NCBI GenBank assembly: GCA_046598415.1
Contig: JBKJIG010000173.1
Span: 27,150-91,149 of the forward strand
DNA: 64,000 nucleotides
DNA from: VFJZ01 sp046598415
GTDB taxonomy: Bacteria; Actinomycetota; Thermoleophilia; Gaiellales; F1-60-MAGs149
Direction: 5' to 3'
Shown here: piece after piece, positions 16,543 through 24,789 of the stretch
Numbering within the stretch: position 1 is the stretch's first letter
Layout of the letters: every line of letters starts with the position of its first letter
Made by a program: the position numbers and the translations under genes
The notes under the pieces: generated by a model
Database searches by the model: none
Told to the model about the DNA's origin: nothing
Seen by the model: the letters and a program-made list of their open reading frames with translations, nothing else

Positions 16543-17513
16543 CAACAACCCGGGCGCGGCTGCGCGGCGGCATCGACCTCGGCGGCACGAAGATCCAGGC
16601 GGTCGTCATCGACGGCCGCAACGAGGTGCGCGGCAAGGCACGCACGGCAACGCCGCGCGGCGGTCCGCCCGCCGTCGCGACCGCGATGGCCGAGACGCTG
16701 CGCGCGGCGCTGGCGTCGGCCGGCGCCTCACCCGGGCAGCTGGTCGCGGCTGGCGTCGGTGCGCCGGGAGCGATCGACTTGGCCACGGGCGCGGTGTCGC
16801 ACTCCGGCAACATCCCGGGCTGGGAGGGCTCCTTCCCGCTCGGCGCGACGCTCACGGAGCAGCTCGACGTGCCGGTGCGGATCGGCAACGACGTCGACGT
16901 CGCGACCGAGGCCGAGTACCGGCTGGGCGCGGGCAAGGGGTACCGGTCGGTGCTGGGTGTCTTCTGGGGCACGGGCGTCGGCGGCGGCCTGGTGCTGAAC
17001 GGCCGCCGCTGGTCGGGTGCCGGCGCCTCGGCCGAGATCGGCCATGTCGTGGTGCAGATGGACGGCCTGCCCTGCCCGTGTGGGCGGCGCGGCTGCATGG
17101 AGGCCTACGCCGGCCGCGGTGCGATGGAGGTCAGGGCGCGGGCCGCGGCGGCCAAGGGCACGAAGACGAGCCTGTTCGACATCATGGAGCGGCGCGGCAA
17201 GGACCGACTCGCGAGCGGCGTGTGGGAGGAGGCCCTGGCCGGGGGCGACCAGCTCGCGAAGAAGCTGATCGACGAGGCGATGGCCGCGCTGGGTGCCGGT
17301 GTGGCGTCGGCCAACAACGTGCTCGACATCGACGCGATCATCCTCGGCGGCGGCCTCGGCACGCGCCTCGGCCAGCCCTTCGCCGACCGTCTGGCGAAGG
17401 AGATGGCGCCGCACGTCTTCGCGATCGAGCGTCCCCCGCCGGTGCTGGTCGCCGCGCTGGGCGACCTGGGCGGCGCGATCGGCGCAGCCCTCGGCTCACA
17501 AACCCGCCGCTGA
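16539..17513 (+). CDS. ROK-family sugar kinase (glucokinase-like)
   Basis: 324 residues. N-terminal phosphate motif GGIDLGGTKIQAVVID, sugar-binding GNDVDVATEAE, GTGVGGGLVLNG, EIGHVVV with the ROK zinc site CPCGRRGCMEAYAG, and C-terminal LGGGLGTRLG. It would phosphorylate glucose or a related hexose with ATP, or polyphosphate as in some actinobacteria. It lies at the end of the surface-glycan run. Confidence 0.85.
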   Translation: MTTTRARLRGGIDLGGTKIQAVVIDGRNEVRGKARTATPRGGPPAVATAMAETLRAALASAGASPGQLVAAGVGAPGAIDLATGAVSHSGNIPGWEGSFPLGATLTEQLDVPVRIGNDVDVATEAEYRLGAGKGYRSVLGVFWGTGVGGGLVLNGRRWSGAGASAEIGHVVVQMDGLPCPCGRRGCMEAYAGRGAMEVRARAAAAKGTKTSLFDIMERRGKDRLASGVWEEALAGGDQLAKKLIDEAMAALGAGVASANNVLDIDAIILGGGLGTRLGQPFADRLAKEMAPHVFAIERPPPVLVAALGDLGGAIGAALGSQTRR

Positions 17514-17534
17514 CCGCGGGCGCGCACGTCAGCG

Positions 17535-17568
17535 GTGTCGTTTGCGTGCCTGCCACCGAAACGGACAC
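17535..17568. terminator. Imperfect stem-loop between convergent genes
   Basis: GTGTCGTTT (17535-17543) pairs with AAACGGACAC (17559-17568) with one bulged base, around a GTGCCTGCCAC core. It lies between the ROK kinase and the convergent anti-sigma gene. The core resembles the GTGCCTGGCACG repeats at 59985-60052, so it may belong to a second dispersed repeat family. Confidence 0.45.
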
Positions 17569-17579
17569 GCGATGCGGTA

Positions 17580-17822
17580 CTACGGGGCGGAGGCGGTTCG
17601 CTGCCAGTCGCGGAAGACCTCGAGGAGCTTCGCCGCCGCTGGCGGGCCGATCGACTCCGGGGTGAGGTGGCCGACCGCCGCGATCGTCTCGCGGAACTGC
17701 TCGAGGTACTCGGCGCACCCGTCGCACTGGTCGATGTGCGCTGCGAAGCGGGCGCTCGCGGGCGCGTCGAGGGTGCCCTCGAGATACTCCGTCACGAGCT
17801 CGACGAACTCCTGGCAGGTCAC
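17580..17822 (-). CDS. Zinc-finger anti-sigma factor (zf-HC2/ZAS type)
   Basis: 80 residues. MTCQEFVELVTEYLEGTL..FAAHIDQCDGCAEYLEQF gives the H-x3-C-x2-C zinc anti-sigma motif (H29, C33, C36) with an upstream Cys3. No membrane segment, so it is cytosolic, like redox-sensing ZAS proteins. GTG start with GGAGGTG 8 nt upstream. It sits 49 bp after the ECF sigma gene on the same strand, the usual sigma/anti-sigma pair. Confidence 0.88.
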   Translation of the reverse strand: MTCQEFVELVTEYLEGTLDAPASARFAAHIDQCDGCAEYLEQFRETIAAVGHLTPESIGPPAAAKLLEVFRDWQRTASAP

Positions 17823-17871
17823 GTCGGAGACACCTCCATTCGGATCCTGTCTCGCAGCGGGCGCGAACGTT

Positions 17872-18483
17872 TCATGTCGGTGCGAAGTACGTCTCGAGCG
17901 CCGCCCGCACCCGGGACCGGGCCCGGTGCAGGATCACGCGCTGGTTGCCTTGCGAGATGCCGAGCGCCTCGCTCACCTCGTCCGAGCCGAGCCCGTGGAT
18001 GTCGCGCAGCGTGATCACTGCGCGCTGCACCGCGGACAGCCGGTCGATCTCCTCGCGGATCCGGGCGCCCGCCTCGTCGTCGAGCGCGATCTGCGCCGCG
18101 TCGAGGCCCCACGGCCGGACCGGGCTCGCCCACGCCCCGGCAGCGAAGCGGGCCTCGTTCACCGCCCGCTCGTCGTCGCCGTCAGTGGCCGCGAAGCTGG
18201 ACAGCGGCACCGACCGGGACTCCCGCACGCCCCGCGTCTTCGCGATGTTCGCCGCGATCCAGAAGATCCACGTGCGCAGCGACGACCGGCCCTCGAACCG
18301 GTCGAGGCCGGTCAGCACGGCGACCCAGACCTCGCCGACGATGTCCTCCGCCACCGCGTCGCTCGACACGTACATGCGCGCGAACCGCTGCAGCGCGAGG
18401 CCATACATCTGCACCAGCGCCGCGAAGGCCGCCTCGTCGCCGGCGCGGAGCGCGGCAACGAGGCGCGCGTCGTCGTCGCTCAC
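17872..18483 (-). CDS. ECF RNA polymerase sigma factor
   Basis: 203 residues from a GTG overlapping the upstream MGMT stop. Region 2: FAALVQMYGLALQRFARMYVSSDAVAEDIVGEVWVAVL; region 4 HTH: LSAVQRAVITLRDIHGLGSDEVSEALGIS..RVILHRARSRVRA. A long acidic linker (~95-130) separates them. With the downstream zinc-finger anti-sigma it forms a stress-response unit. Co-transcription with MGMT hints at a DNA-alkylation or redox response (inference). Confidence 0.92.
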   Translation of the reverse strand: MSDDDARLVAALRAGDEAAFAALVQMYGLALQRFARMYVSSDAVAEDIVGEVWVAVLTGLDRFEGRSSLRTWIFWIAANIAKTRGVRESRSVPLSSFAATDGDDERAVNEARFAAGAWASPVRPWGLDAAQIALDDEAGARIREEIDRLSAVQRAVITLRDIHGLGSDEVSEALGISQGNQRVILHRARSRVRAALETYFAPT

Positions 18484-19013
18484 GGGGCGAAGAGCGCGAG
18501 CTGGACGCCCTCGAGCGCGAGCAGGTGGCGCTTGATGTCGAGGCCGCCGGCCATGTCGCCGGCGTAGCCGCCGAGCGACCCGTCGCTGCGCAGCACGCGA
18601 TGGCACGGGACGATCACGGGGATCGGGTTCGTGCGGCAGGCCGTCCCGGCGGCCTGGGTCGCGCCGGGCTGGCCGGCCCCGGCCGCGATGTCGCCGTAGC
18701 TCGCCACGGTGCCGTACGGAATGCGGCTGATCGCCTCCTGGGCGGTCCGCCGGAAGCCGGTCGACAGGCAACGGTCGAGCGGCACGTCGAACACCTGCCG
18801 CTCGCCGGCGAAGTACTCGTCCAGCTCTCTCCGCACGTCGTCCAAACGCCCGGGCTGCTCGGTGACCTCGGCCTGCAGTCGCGTCCCGACGTCGTCCAGC
18901 AGGTCCTCGCCCGGCCCGAACGAGATCGCCGCGAGGCCGGCCGGCGTCGCGGCGAGCGTGAGCACCCCGATGGGCGACCCGGTGCGCGTGTACCAGACCT
19001 CGGCCACGGCCAT
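18480..19013 (-). CDS. ogt: Methylated-DNA--protein-cysteine methyltransferase
   Basis: 177 residues. Transfers the alkyl group from O6-alkylguanine to its own cysteine in PCHRVL (IPVIVPCHRVLRSDGSLGGYAG). The helix-turn-helix region RIPYGTVASYGDIAAGAG is intact, as is the N-terminal half (WYTRTGSPIGVLTLAA). The ATG at 19013 abuts the divergent peptidase. A CATCAT hexamer 6 nt before the in-frame GTG at 19007 makes that start possible too. First gene of the MGMT-sigma-anti-sigma set (GTGA overlap). Confidence 0.92.
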   Translation of the reverse strand: MAVAEVWYTRTGSPIGVLTLAATPAGLAAISFGPGEDLLDDVGTRLQAEVTEQPGRLDDVRRELDEYFAGERQVFDVPLDRCLSTGFRRTAQEAISRIPYGTVASYGDIAAGAGQPGATQAAGTACRTNPIPVIVPCHRVLRSDGSLGGYAGDMAGGLDIKRHLLALEGVQLALFAP

Positions 19014-19018
19014 ATGAT
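19013..19018 (+). promoter_or_regulatory. -10 hexamer TATGAT of the M3 peptidase gene
   Basis: TATGAT is 7 nt before GTG 19026. The two ATGs at 19014 and 19017 fall inside the hexamer, so the GTG is the better start. Confidence 0.5.
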
Positions 19019-19025
19019 GCCGCAC

Positions 19026-20759
19026 GTGGCGATCGACTCGGCCGAGGGAGTCCGCTGGGACCTGACGCGCCTGTACGCCGACGGCGACGCGGCCCGGCGG
19101 GCGATGGCCGACCTGGACGCCGCCGCCGCGGCCCTCGAGCCGCCGGGCGACGACGTCGCGCAGATCCGCGCCGCGCTCGACGCGCACGATCGGGTCGCAC
19201 GTGTCGCGGAGGCGCTGCACGACGAGTGGGGCTACGCCGCGCTGCGCCTGTCGGCCGACCTCGCCGACGTCGAGGCGCGCGATCTGGCCACGGCGGCCGG
19301 GCCGGTGCTGGAGCGCGTCCGCGCGGCCTGCCGGGCGCTCGAGCAGCGTTACGGCGAGCTGTCGGACGAGGTGCTCGCCGATCCCCTCCTCGAGCCCTAC
19401 CGCCACTACCTGGAGCGGCGCCGCGTGGAGCGCGCATTCCGCCTCGATCCGCTCGCCGAGCAGGCTTTCGCGGCCCGCGGCGACGCGGCGAGCACCGCCT
19501 GGCGGCGTCTCTACGACGACACGGTGACTGCCGTCACCGTGCCATTCGATGCCGGCGACGGCGTCGAGCCGCACTCGCTGCAGGACCTGCGCGCGCTGCT
19601 GTGGCACCGCGACCGCGACGTCCGCCTGCGGTCGGTCGCGGCCGCTGCCGAGGCGCGCACCGCCATCGCGGCGACCGCCGCCGCGTGCCTCGACGCCGTG
19701 ATCGGCGACCGCCTGGTCGAGGACCGCCTGCGCGGGCACGACGACCCGATGGGCGCGACGCTGTTCACCGACCAGGTCACCCGCGCCGATGTCGAGTCGC
19801 TGCTGACGGCCATCGAGGGCCGGGCGTCGACGGTCCACCGGTGGTACGAGCGGAAGGCCGCGGCGCTGGGCATCGCCGAGTGCACCGAGGCCGACCGCAT
19901 GGCACCCGTCGGCGACCAGCGCGAGGTGCCGTGGAGCGAGGCCGTGACGCTCGCCCACCACGTCTTCGCCGCGCTCGGCGACGAGCCGGGTCAGCTCGCG
20001 CGCGAGCTGACCGCGAGCGGCCTGATCGACGCCGAGCCACGCACCGGCAAGTCGGCGGGCGTGTACTGCGCCCCGCTGCCGCAGGGGTTCCCGTCGTTCA
20101 TCCAGCTCACCTACCGCGGGCAGCCCGGCGATGCGTTCACGCTCGCACACGAGCTCGGCCACGCGGTGCACTTCGAGCTGGCGAAGGCCGCGCATCCGTG
20201 GCTCTCGGTGGATCGCAGCCTGAGCCTGGCGGTGATCGAGGTCCCGTCCACGACGAGCGAGATCGCCGCCGTCGAACAAGCCATCGCCACCTCGGACGCC
20301 GCGGATCGCGGGCCGCTGCTGCGCGGCTTCGTGGAGAGCATGCTCGACCTCGTCTTCGAGGCGGCTGCGCTGTGCCGCTTCGAGCAGGACGCCGCCGCGC
20401 TGCGCGCCGCCGGCACGTCGCTGACCGCCGATCGCCTGGCCGCGCTGTGGCGCGCGCGGATCGAACCGTTCTTCGGCGCCGCCGCCGCACCCGACGCCTG
20501 GATCGAGTGGCCCCATCCGTACGGCGCCCGCTTCTACAACTACCAGTACCCGTTCGCCTTCCTCTGCAGCTTCGGGCTCGCCGCTCTGCGCCGCGCCGAC
20601 CCCACCGGCTTCGGCGACTCCTATCCGCGGATGCTGCGCGCGGGCGGCTCGCTGCCGCCCGCCGAGCTGCTGGCGATCTGCGGTTTCGACCTGGCCGATC
20701 CGGGCCTGTGGGAGATGGGCCTGGACCAGATCGACCGTCTCTGCGGCGAGGCCTGGTAG
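19026..20759 (+). CDS. M3-family oligoendopeptidase (PepF-like)
   Basis: 577 residues from the GTG chosen by its -10 box; ATGs at 19014/19017 would add 3-4 residues. Zinc peptidase with FTLAHELGHAVHFELA (HExxH) and the downstream Glu in VIEVPSTTSEIAAVEQ. Also QGFPSFIQLTYRG before the zinc site and RFYNYQYPFAFLCSFGL near the C-terminus, both M3B features. Cytosolic cleavage of oligopeptides. Divergent from MGMT with overlapping control DNA. Confidence 0.9.
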   Translation: MAIDSAEGVRWDLTRLYADGDAARRAMADLDAAAAALEPPGDDVAQIRAALDAHDRVARVAEALHDEWGYAALRLSADLADVEARDLATAAGPVLERVRAACRALEQRYGELSDEVLADPLLEPYRHYLERRRVERAFRLDPLAEQAFAARGDAASTAWRRLYDDTVTAVTVPFDAGDGVEPHSLQDLRALLWHRDRDVRLRSVAAAAEARTAIAATAAACLDAVIGDRLVEDRLRGHDDPMGATLFTDQVTRADVESLLTAIEGRASTVHRWYERKAAALGIAECTEADRMAPVGDQREVPWSEAVTLAHHVFAALGDEPGQLARELTASGLIDAEPRTGKSAGVYCAPLPQGFPSFIQLTYRGQPGDAFTLAHELGHAVHFELAKAAHPWLSVDRSLSLAVIEVPSTTSEIAAVEQAIATSDAADRGPLLRGFVESMLDLVFEAAALCRFEQDAAALRAAGTSLTADRLAALWRARIEPFFGAAAAPDAWIEWPHPYGARFYNYQYPFAFLCSFGLAALRRADPTGFGDSYPRMLRAGGSLPPAELLAICGFDLADPGLWEMGLDQIDRLCGEAW

Positions 20760-20763
20760 CCGC

Positions 20764-21630
20764 TTGCGCCGCCCCGCTCTCGGCATCGCCCTGCTGGCGT
20801 CGATCTGGGGCGGTAGCTACCTGTTCAACGAGATCGCGCTGCGCGAGCTGAGCCCGGGCGCGATCGTCTGGTCGCGCGTCACGCTCGGCGCGCTCACCGT
20901 CTGGCCGCTCGCGATCCGGTCCGGCGCGACCGTCGCGATGCGCAGCCACCTGAAGCCGCTGGTGGCGACGGGGGTCGTGCAGATCGCCATCCCGATCACG
21001 CTGATCACGGTCGGCCAGCTGTGGATCGCGTCGTCGCTGGCGGGCGTGCTGAACGGGTCGGTGCCGATCTTCGTGGCGCTGTTCGCGCTCGTGCTCGACC
21101 GCTCGGAGCGCCCGAGCGGCGTGCGCGTGACGGGCATCGTGGTCGGCTTCCTCGGCGTCGTCGCCGTCTACGGGCTGGACGTCGGCACCGACCCCTACGC
21201 GCTGCTCGGGGCGATCTGCCTGACCGGCTCGAGCATCGGCTACGCGATCGGGCCGCTGTACGCCAAGACGCGCCTGTCGAGCGTCGAGCCGCTCGGCATC
21301 GTCGCCGTGCTGCTCACGACGGCGTCGGTGGTGACCCTCCCGCTCGCGCTCGCCGACCTGCCGGACGCGGTGCCGAGCGCCGAGGTGGCCGGCTCGATCG
21401 CGATGGTCGGTATCGTCTGCACCGGCGCCGCGTTCGTCCTCTACTACCGGATCATGCAGACCATCGGCCCGACCCGGACGTCGGTGGTCGCGTACCTGAT
21501 CCCCGCAGTCGCCGTCCTGTACGGCGCCACCCTCCTGGAAGAGCCGGTCGGGGACGGGATCGCGATCGGCCTCGCGCTGATCGGAGCCGGCTCGTACCTG
21601 ACGGCCCGTCGATCGCGCGTGCCCGCCTAA
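20764..21630 (+). CDS. EamA-family (DMT superfamily) transporter
   Basis: 288 residues from a TTG 4 bp after the peptidase stop. Ten hydrophobic helices in two EamA repeats: LGIALLASIWGGSYLFNEIALREL at the start of repeat 1, GAICLTGSSIGYAIGPLYAKT at repeat 2, and TSVVAYLIPAVAVLYGATLLEEP in the last helices. Exports small metabolites such as amino acids or nucleosides; substrate unknown. Confidence 0.85.
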   Translation: MRRPALGIALLASIWGGSYLFNEIALRELSPGAIVWSRVTLGALTVWPLAIRSGATVAMRSHLKPLVATGVVQIAIPITLITVGQLWIASSLAGVLNGSVPIFVALFALVLDRSERPSGVRVTGIVVGFLGVVAVYGLDVGTDPYALLGAICLTGSSIGYAIGPLYAKTRLSSVEPLGIVAVLLTTASVVTLPLALADLPDAVPSAEVAGSIAMVGIVCTGAAFVLYYRIMQTIGPTRTSVVAYLIPAVAVLYGATLLEEPVGDGIAIGLALIGAGSYLTARRSRVPA

Positions 21631-21633
21631 GAT
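21628..21633 (+). promoter_or_regulatory. -10 hexamer TAAGAT of sucC
   Basis: TAAGAT begins in the stop region of the EamA gene and ends 7 nt before GTG 21641; leaderless spacing. Confidence 0.55.
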
Positions 21634-21640
21634 CCCGGCC

Positions 21641-22789
21641 GTGGATCTCTACGAACATCAGGGCAAGGAGCTCTTCGCGCGGTACGGTATTCCGACCGGC
21701 GAGGGCCGCGTCGCCCGTACACCCGAAGAGGCTCGCGCCGGCGCCGAGGCGCTCGGCGGCGGCCGCGTGGTCGTCAAGGCGCAGGTGCTGGCCGGCGGTC
21801 GTGGTAAGGCCGGCGGCGTCAAGGTCGCCGACGACCCGGCCGACGCCGAAGAGAAGACGCACGGCATCCTCGGCCTCGACATCAAGGGCCACATCACGCG
21901 GCGGGTGTGGGTCGAGAAGGCCATCTCGATCGACAAGGAGTACTACTTCTCGATCACGTTCGACCGGGGTGCGAAGGCCAACCTCTTCATGCTCTCGACG
22001 ATGGGCGGCATGGACATCGAGGCGGTCGCGGTCGACCACCCCGACAAGCTCGCCCGGATCCACCTGAACCCCGCGATCGGACTGCAGCCGTACTTCGTGC
22101 GGCGCCTGCTGTGGGCGGCCGGCGTGCCGAAGGAAGAGCACAAGGCGGTCGGCTCGCTGATCTCGAAGGCGTACGAGATGTACCTCGGCACCGACGCGAT
22201 GCTGGTCGAGGTGAACCCGCTCGTGATCACCGCCGAGGGCGACGTCGTCGCCGCCGACGCGAAGGTCACGATCGACGACAACGCCCTGTTCCGGCATTCC
22301 GACATCGAGGAGATGCGCGACACCGAGGCGGCCGACCCGCAGGAGCAGATGGCGCGCGAGCGGCACGTGACCTACGTGAAGCTCGACGGCACCATCGGCA
22401 TCCTCGGCAACGGCGCCGGGTTGGTGATGTCGACGCTCGACGTCGTCGACCAGGTCGGCGGCAAGCCCGCCAACTTCCTCGACGTGGGGGGCGGAGCCGA
22501 CGCCGACAAGATCGTGACGGCGCTCGAGGTGATCCTCTCCGACCCCAAGGTCGAGGCGATCCTGTTCAACATCTTCGGCGGCATCACCCGCTGCGACGAG
22601 GTCGCGAAGGGGATCCTGGCCGCGCTCGAGCAGCTCACCATCGACGTCCCGATCGTCGTGCGTCTGGACGGCACCAACGACGTCGAGGGCCGCAAGCTGC
22701 TGGCCGACGCCGCGCCGGCGAACGTGTATCCCGAACGGACGATGCTCGACGCGGCCCGCAAGGTCGTCGAGCTCGCGAAAGGACGCTGA
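21641..22789 (+). CDS. sucC: Succinate--CoA ligase, beta subunit
   Basis: 382 residues. TCA-cycle enzyme interconverting succinyl-CoA and succinate with ADP or GDP. ATP-grasp N-terminus MDLYEHQGKELFARYGIPTG, VVVKAQVLAGGRGKAGGVK, metal-site LVEVNPLVITAEGDVVAADAK and C-terminal flavodoxin-like domain NFLDVGGGADADKIVTALE. Length matches the family. Followed by sucD after 1 bp. Confidence 0.95.
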   Translation: MDLYEHQGKELFARYGIPTGEGRVARTPEEARAGAEALGGGRVVVKAQVLAGGRGKAGGVKVADDPADAEEKTHGILGLDIKGHITRRVWVEKAISIDKEYYFSITFDRGAKANLFMLSTMGGMDIEAVAVDHPDKLARIHLNPAIGLQPYFVRRLLWAAGVPKEEHKAVGSLISKAYEMYLGTDAMLVEVNPLVITAEGDVVAADAKVTIDDNALFRHSDIEEMRDTEAADPQEQMARERHVTYVKLDGTIGILGNGAGLVMSTLDVVDQVGGKPANFLDVGGGADADKIVTALEVILSDPKVEAILFNIFGGITRCDEVAKGILAALEQLTIDVPIVVRLDGTNDVEGRKLLADAAPANVYPERTMLDAARKVVELAKGR

Positions 22790-22790
22790 C

Positions 22791-23663
22791 GTGGCGATTC
22801 TGGTGAGCGAGGACACGCGTCTCGTCGTGCAGGGCATCACGGGCCGTGAGGGCACGTTCCACACGCTCCGCAACCGCGACTACGGCACCAAGGTGGTCGC
22901 CGGCGTCACGCCCGGCAAGGGCGGCTCCGACGTCGATGGGATCCCGGTGTTCGACACCGTCGCCGACGCCGTCCGCGAGACCAACGCGAACACCGCGATG
23001 GTGTTCGTACCGCCGCGGTTCGCCGCCGACGCCATCTACGAGTCGGCCGATGCGGGCGTCGAGCTCGTCGTCTGCATCGCCGAGGGCATCCCGGCGCACG
23101 AGATGCTCGACGTGTACACCTACCTGCGGCCGCGCGGCATCCGGCTACTGGGGCCGAACTGCCCCGGCGCGCTGTCGCCGGGCCGCGCCAACGTCGGGAT
23201 CATTCCGGCGCAGGTGTTCGCCCGGGGTGGCGTGGGCCTCGTGTCGCGCTCCGGCACGCTCACGTACCAGATCGGTGCGGAGCTGGCCCAGCTCGGCCTC
23301 GGCAACTCCACCATCGTCGGCATCGGCGGCGACCCGGTGGTCGGCACGAGCTTCATCGACGCCCTCGAGCTGTTCCAGGCCGACGACCAGACCGAGATCA
23401 TCGTGATGGTGGGCGAGATCGGCGGCAACGAGGAGGAGAAGGCGGCCGACTACATCGCCGAGCACGTCACGAAGCCGGTGTTCTCGTACATCGCCGGCTT
23501 CACCGCGCCGCCTGGCAAGACGATGGGGCACGCGGGCGCGATCATCTCCGGTTCGGCGGGCACCGCCGCGGCCAAGAAGGAGGCGCTCGAGGCGCGCGGC
23601 GTGCAGGTCGGCACCAACCCCACCGAGGTGGCGCAGCTGGTCGCCGCGGGGGCGCGCCGCTAG
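22791..23663 (+). CDS. sucD: Succinate--CoA ligase, alpha subunit
   Basis: 290 residues, GTG start. CoA-binding Rossmann domain (QGITGREGTFHTLRNRDYG), LLGPNCPGALSPG and the phosphorylated active-site His in GKTMGHAGAIISG. Partner of the beta subunit directly upstream; the stop abuts the next ATG. Confidence 0.96.
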   Translation: MAILVSEDTRLVVQGITGREGTFHTLRNRDYGTKVVAGVTPGKGGSDVDGIPVFDTVADAVRETNANTAMVFVPPRFAADAIYESADAGVELVVCIAEGIPAHEMLDVYTYLRPRGIRLLGPNCPGALSPGRANVGIIPAQVFARGGVGLVSRSGTLTYQIGAELAQLGLGNSTIVGIGGDPVVGTSFIDALELFQADDQTEIIVMVGEIGGNEEEKAADYIAEHVTKPVFSYIAGFTAPPGKTMGHAGAIISGSAGTAAAKKEALEARGVQVGTNPTEVAQLVAAGARR

Positions 23664-24746
23664 ATGGCCGTCATCTCGTTCGCCCGCGGAGTCCCCTCTC
23701 CCGACCTGCTGCCCGTCGCCGAGCTGGCGAGCGCCGCCCAGCGCGCGCTCGAGCAGGACCCGGCCGGTGCCCTCGCCTACGGCGACGGCGCCGGCTACGC
23801 GCCGCTGCGCCAGTGGATCGCGACCCGCTACGGCGACGGCGACGCGGGCCGGGTGCTGTGCACCAACGGCTCGCTGCAGGGGCTCGCGTTCCTGGCCGAG
23901 GCACTGTTCGCCGGCTCGGGCGGACGGGCGATCGTCGAGGCCCCCACCTACGACCGCGCGATCCTGATCCTGCGCCGCTTCGGCGCCACGGTCGACGCGG
24001 TCGATCTGCATGCCGACGGCCTCGACGTCGACGCCATCGAGGCGGCGTGCGAGTCGGGCCGCGTGCCGGGCCTGGTCTACACGATCCCGAACTTCCAGAA
24101 CCCGGCCGGCGTGACGCTCGCGCGCGCCAAGCGCGAGCGCCTGGTCGCGCTGGCCCGCGCGCACGGCTTCCTGGTGCTCGAGGACGACCCGTACGGCGAG
24201 CTGCGCTTCGACGGCAGCGACGAGCCGCGGCTGTTCGCGCTCGACGAGGGCGCCGGCAACGTCATCTACTCCACGTCGTTCACGAAGACCGTGGCGCCCG
24301 GTATCCGCACCGGCGCCATGGTGCTGCCGCCCAAGCTGCACGCCACCATCCGGCGGCTCGCGATCGACACCTACATCGGGCCGACGATGCTGTCCGAGGC
24401 GATCGTCGCCCAGTACTGCGCCGCCGGGAGCTTCGAGCCGGGCGTGGCGCGCATGCGGGCCGCGCTGCGCGAGCGTCGCGATGCGCTGGTGGCCGCGATC
24501 GACCGTCACTTCGGCGACCGGGCGGTCTACGACGCCCCGGCCGGTGGCTACTTCCTGTGGGTGAACCTGCCAGGCGTCGACGCCGACGCGGTGGCCGACG
24601 CGGCCGAGGGCGCGGGCGTGCCCGTCGTCAAGGGCTCGACGTGCTTCATCGACGGTCGCGGCCGCGACGCGCTGCGTCTCGCCTACTCCGCGTGCCCCGC
24701 AGCGGACATGGACGAGGGCCTGGCGCGCCTTGCAGCCCTGCTGTAG
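23664..24746 (+). CDS. PLP-dependent aminotransferase (class I/II, LysN/MocR-like)
   Basis: 360 residues. Fold type I: GYAPLRQWIATRYG, VEAPTYDRAILILRRFGA, TIPNFQNPAGVTL, LEDDPYGELRF and the PLP-lysine in STSFTKTVAPGIRTG. No N-terminal GntR domain, so it is an enzyme, not a MocR regulator. 2-aminoadipate/valine-pyruvate-type specificity is typical of the clade. The ATG directly abuts the sucD stop, so it is the third gene of the sucCD operon. Confidence 0.88.
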   Translation: MAVISFARGVPSPDLLPVAELASAAQRALEQDPAGALAYGDGAGYAPLRQWIATRYGDGDAGRVLCTNGSLQGLAFLAEALFAGSGGRAIVEAPTYDRAILILRRFGATVDAVDLHADGLDVDAIEAACESGRVPGLVYTIPNFQNPAGVTLARAKRERLVALARAHGFLVLEDDPYGELRFDGSDEPRLFALDEGAGNVIYSTSFTKTVAPGIRTGAMVLPPKLHATIRRLAIDTYIGPTMLSEAIVAQYCAAGSFEPGVARMRAALRERRDALVAAIDRHFGDRAVYDAPAGGYFLWVNLPGVDADAVADAAEGAGVPVVKGSTCFIDGRGRDALRLAYSACPAADMDEGLARLAALL

Positions 24747-24777
24747 GGTCGGGTTTCAGCTTGCGTAAAGAACCACG

Positions 24778-24783
24778 TATGGT
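24778..24783 (+). promoter_or_regulatory. -10 hexamer TATGGT of the GGDEF/HD-GYP gene
   Basis: TATGGT, 6 nt before GTG 24790, in an AT-richer stretch; leaderless spacing. Confidence 0.55.
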
Positions 24784-24789
24784 GAGATC

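Noticed and set aside
18525..19013. Long N-terminal extension of the M3 peptidase frame
   Set aside because: It overlaps MGMT on the other strand and has no family match. A -10 box and start codons at 19014-19026 fit the family N-terminus.
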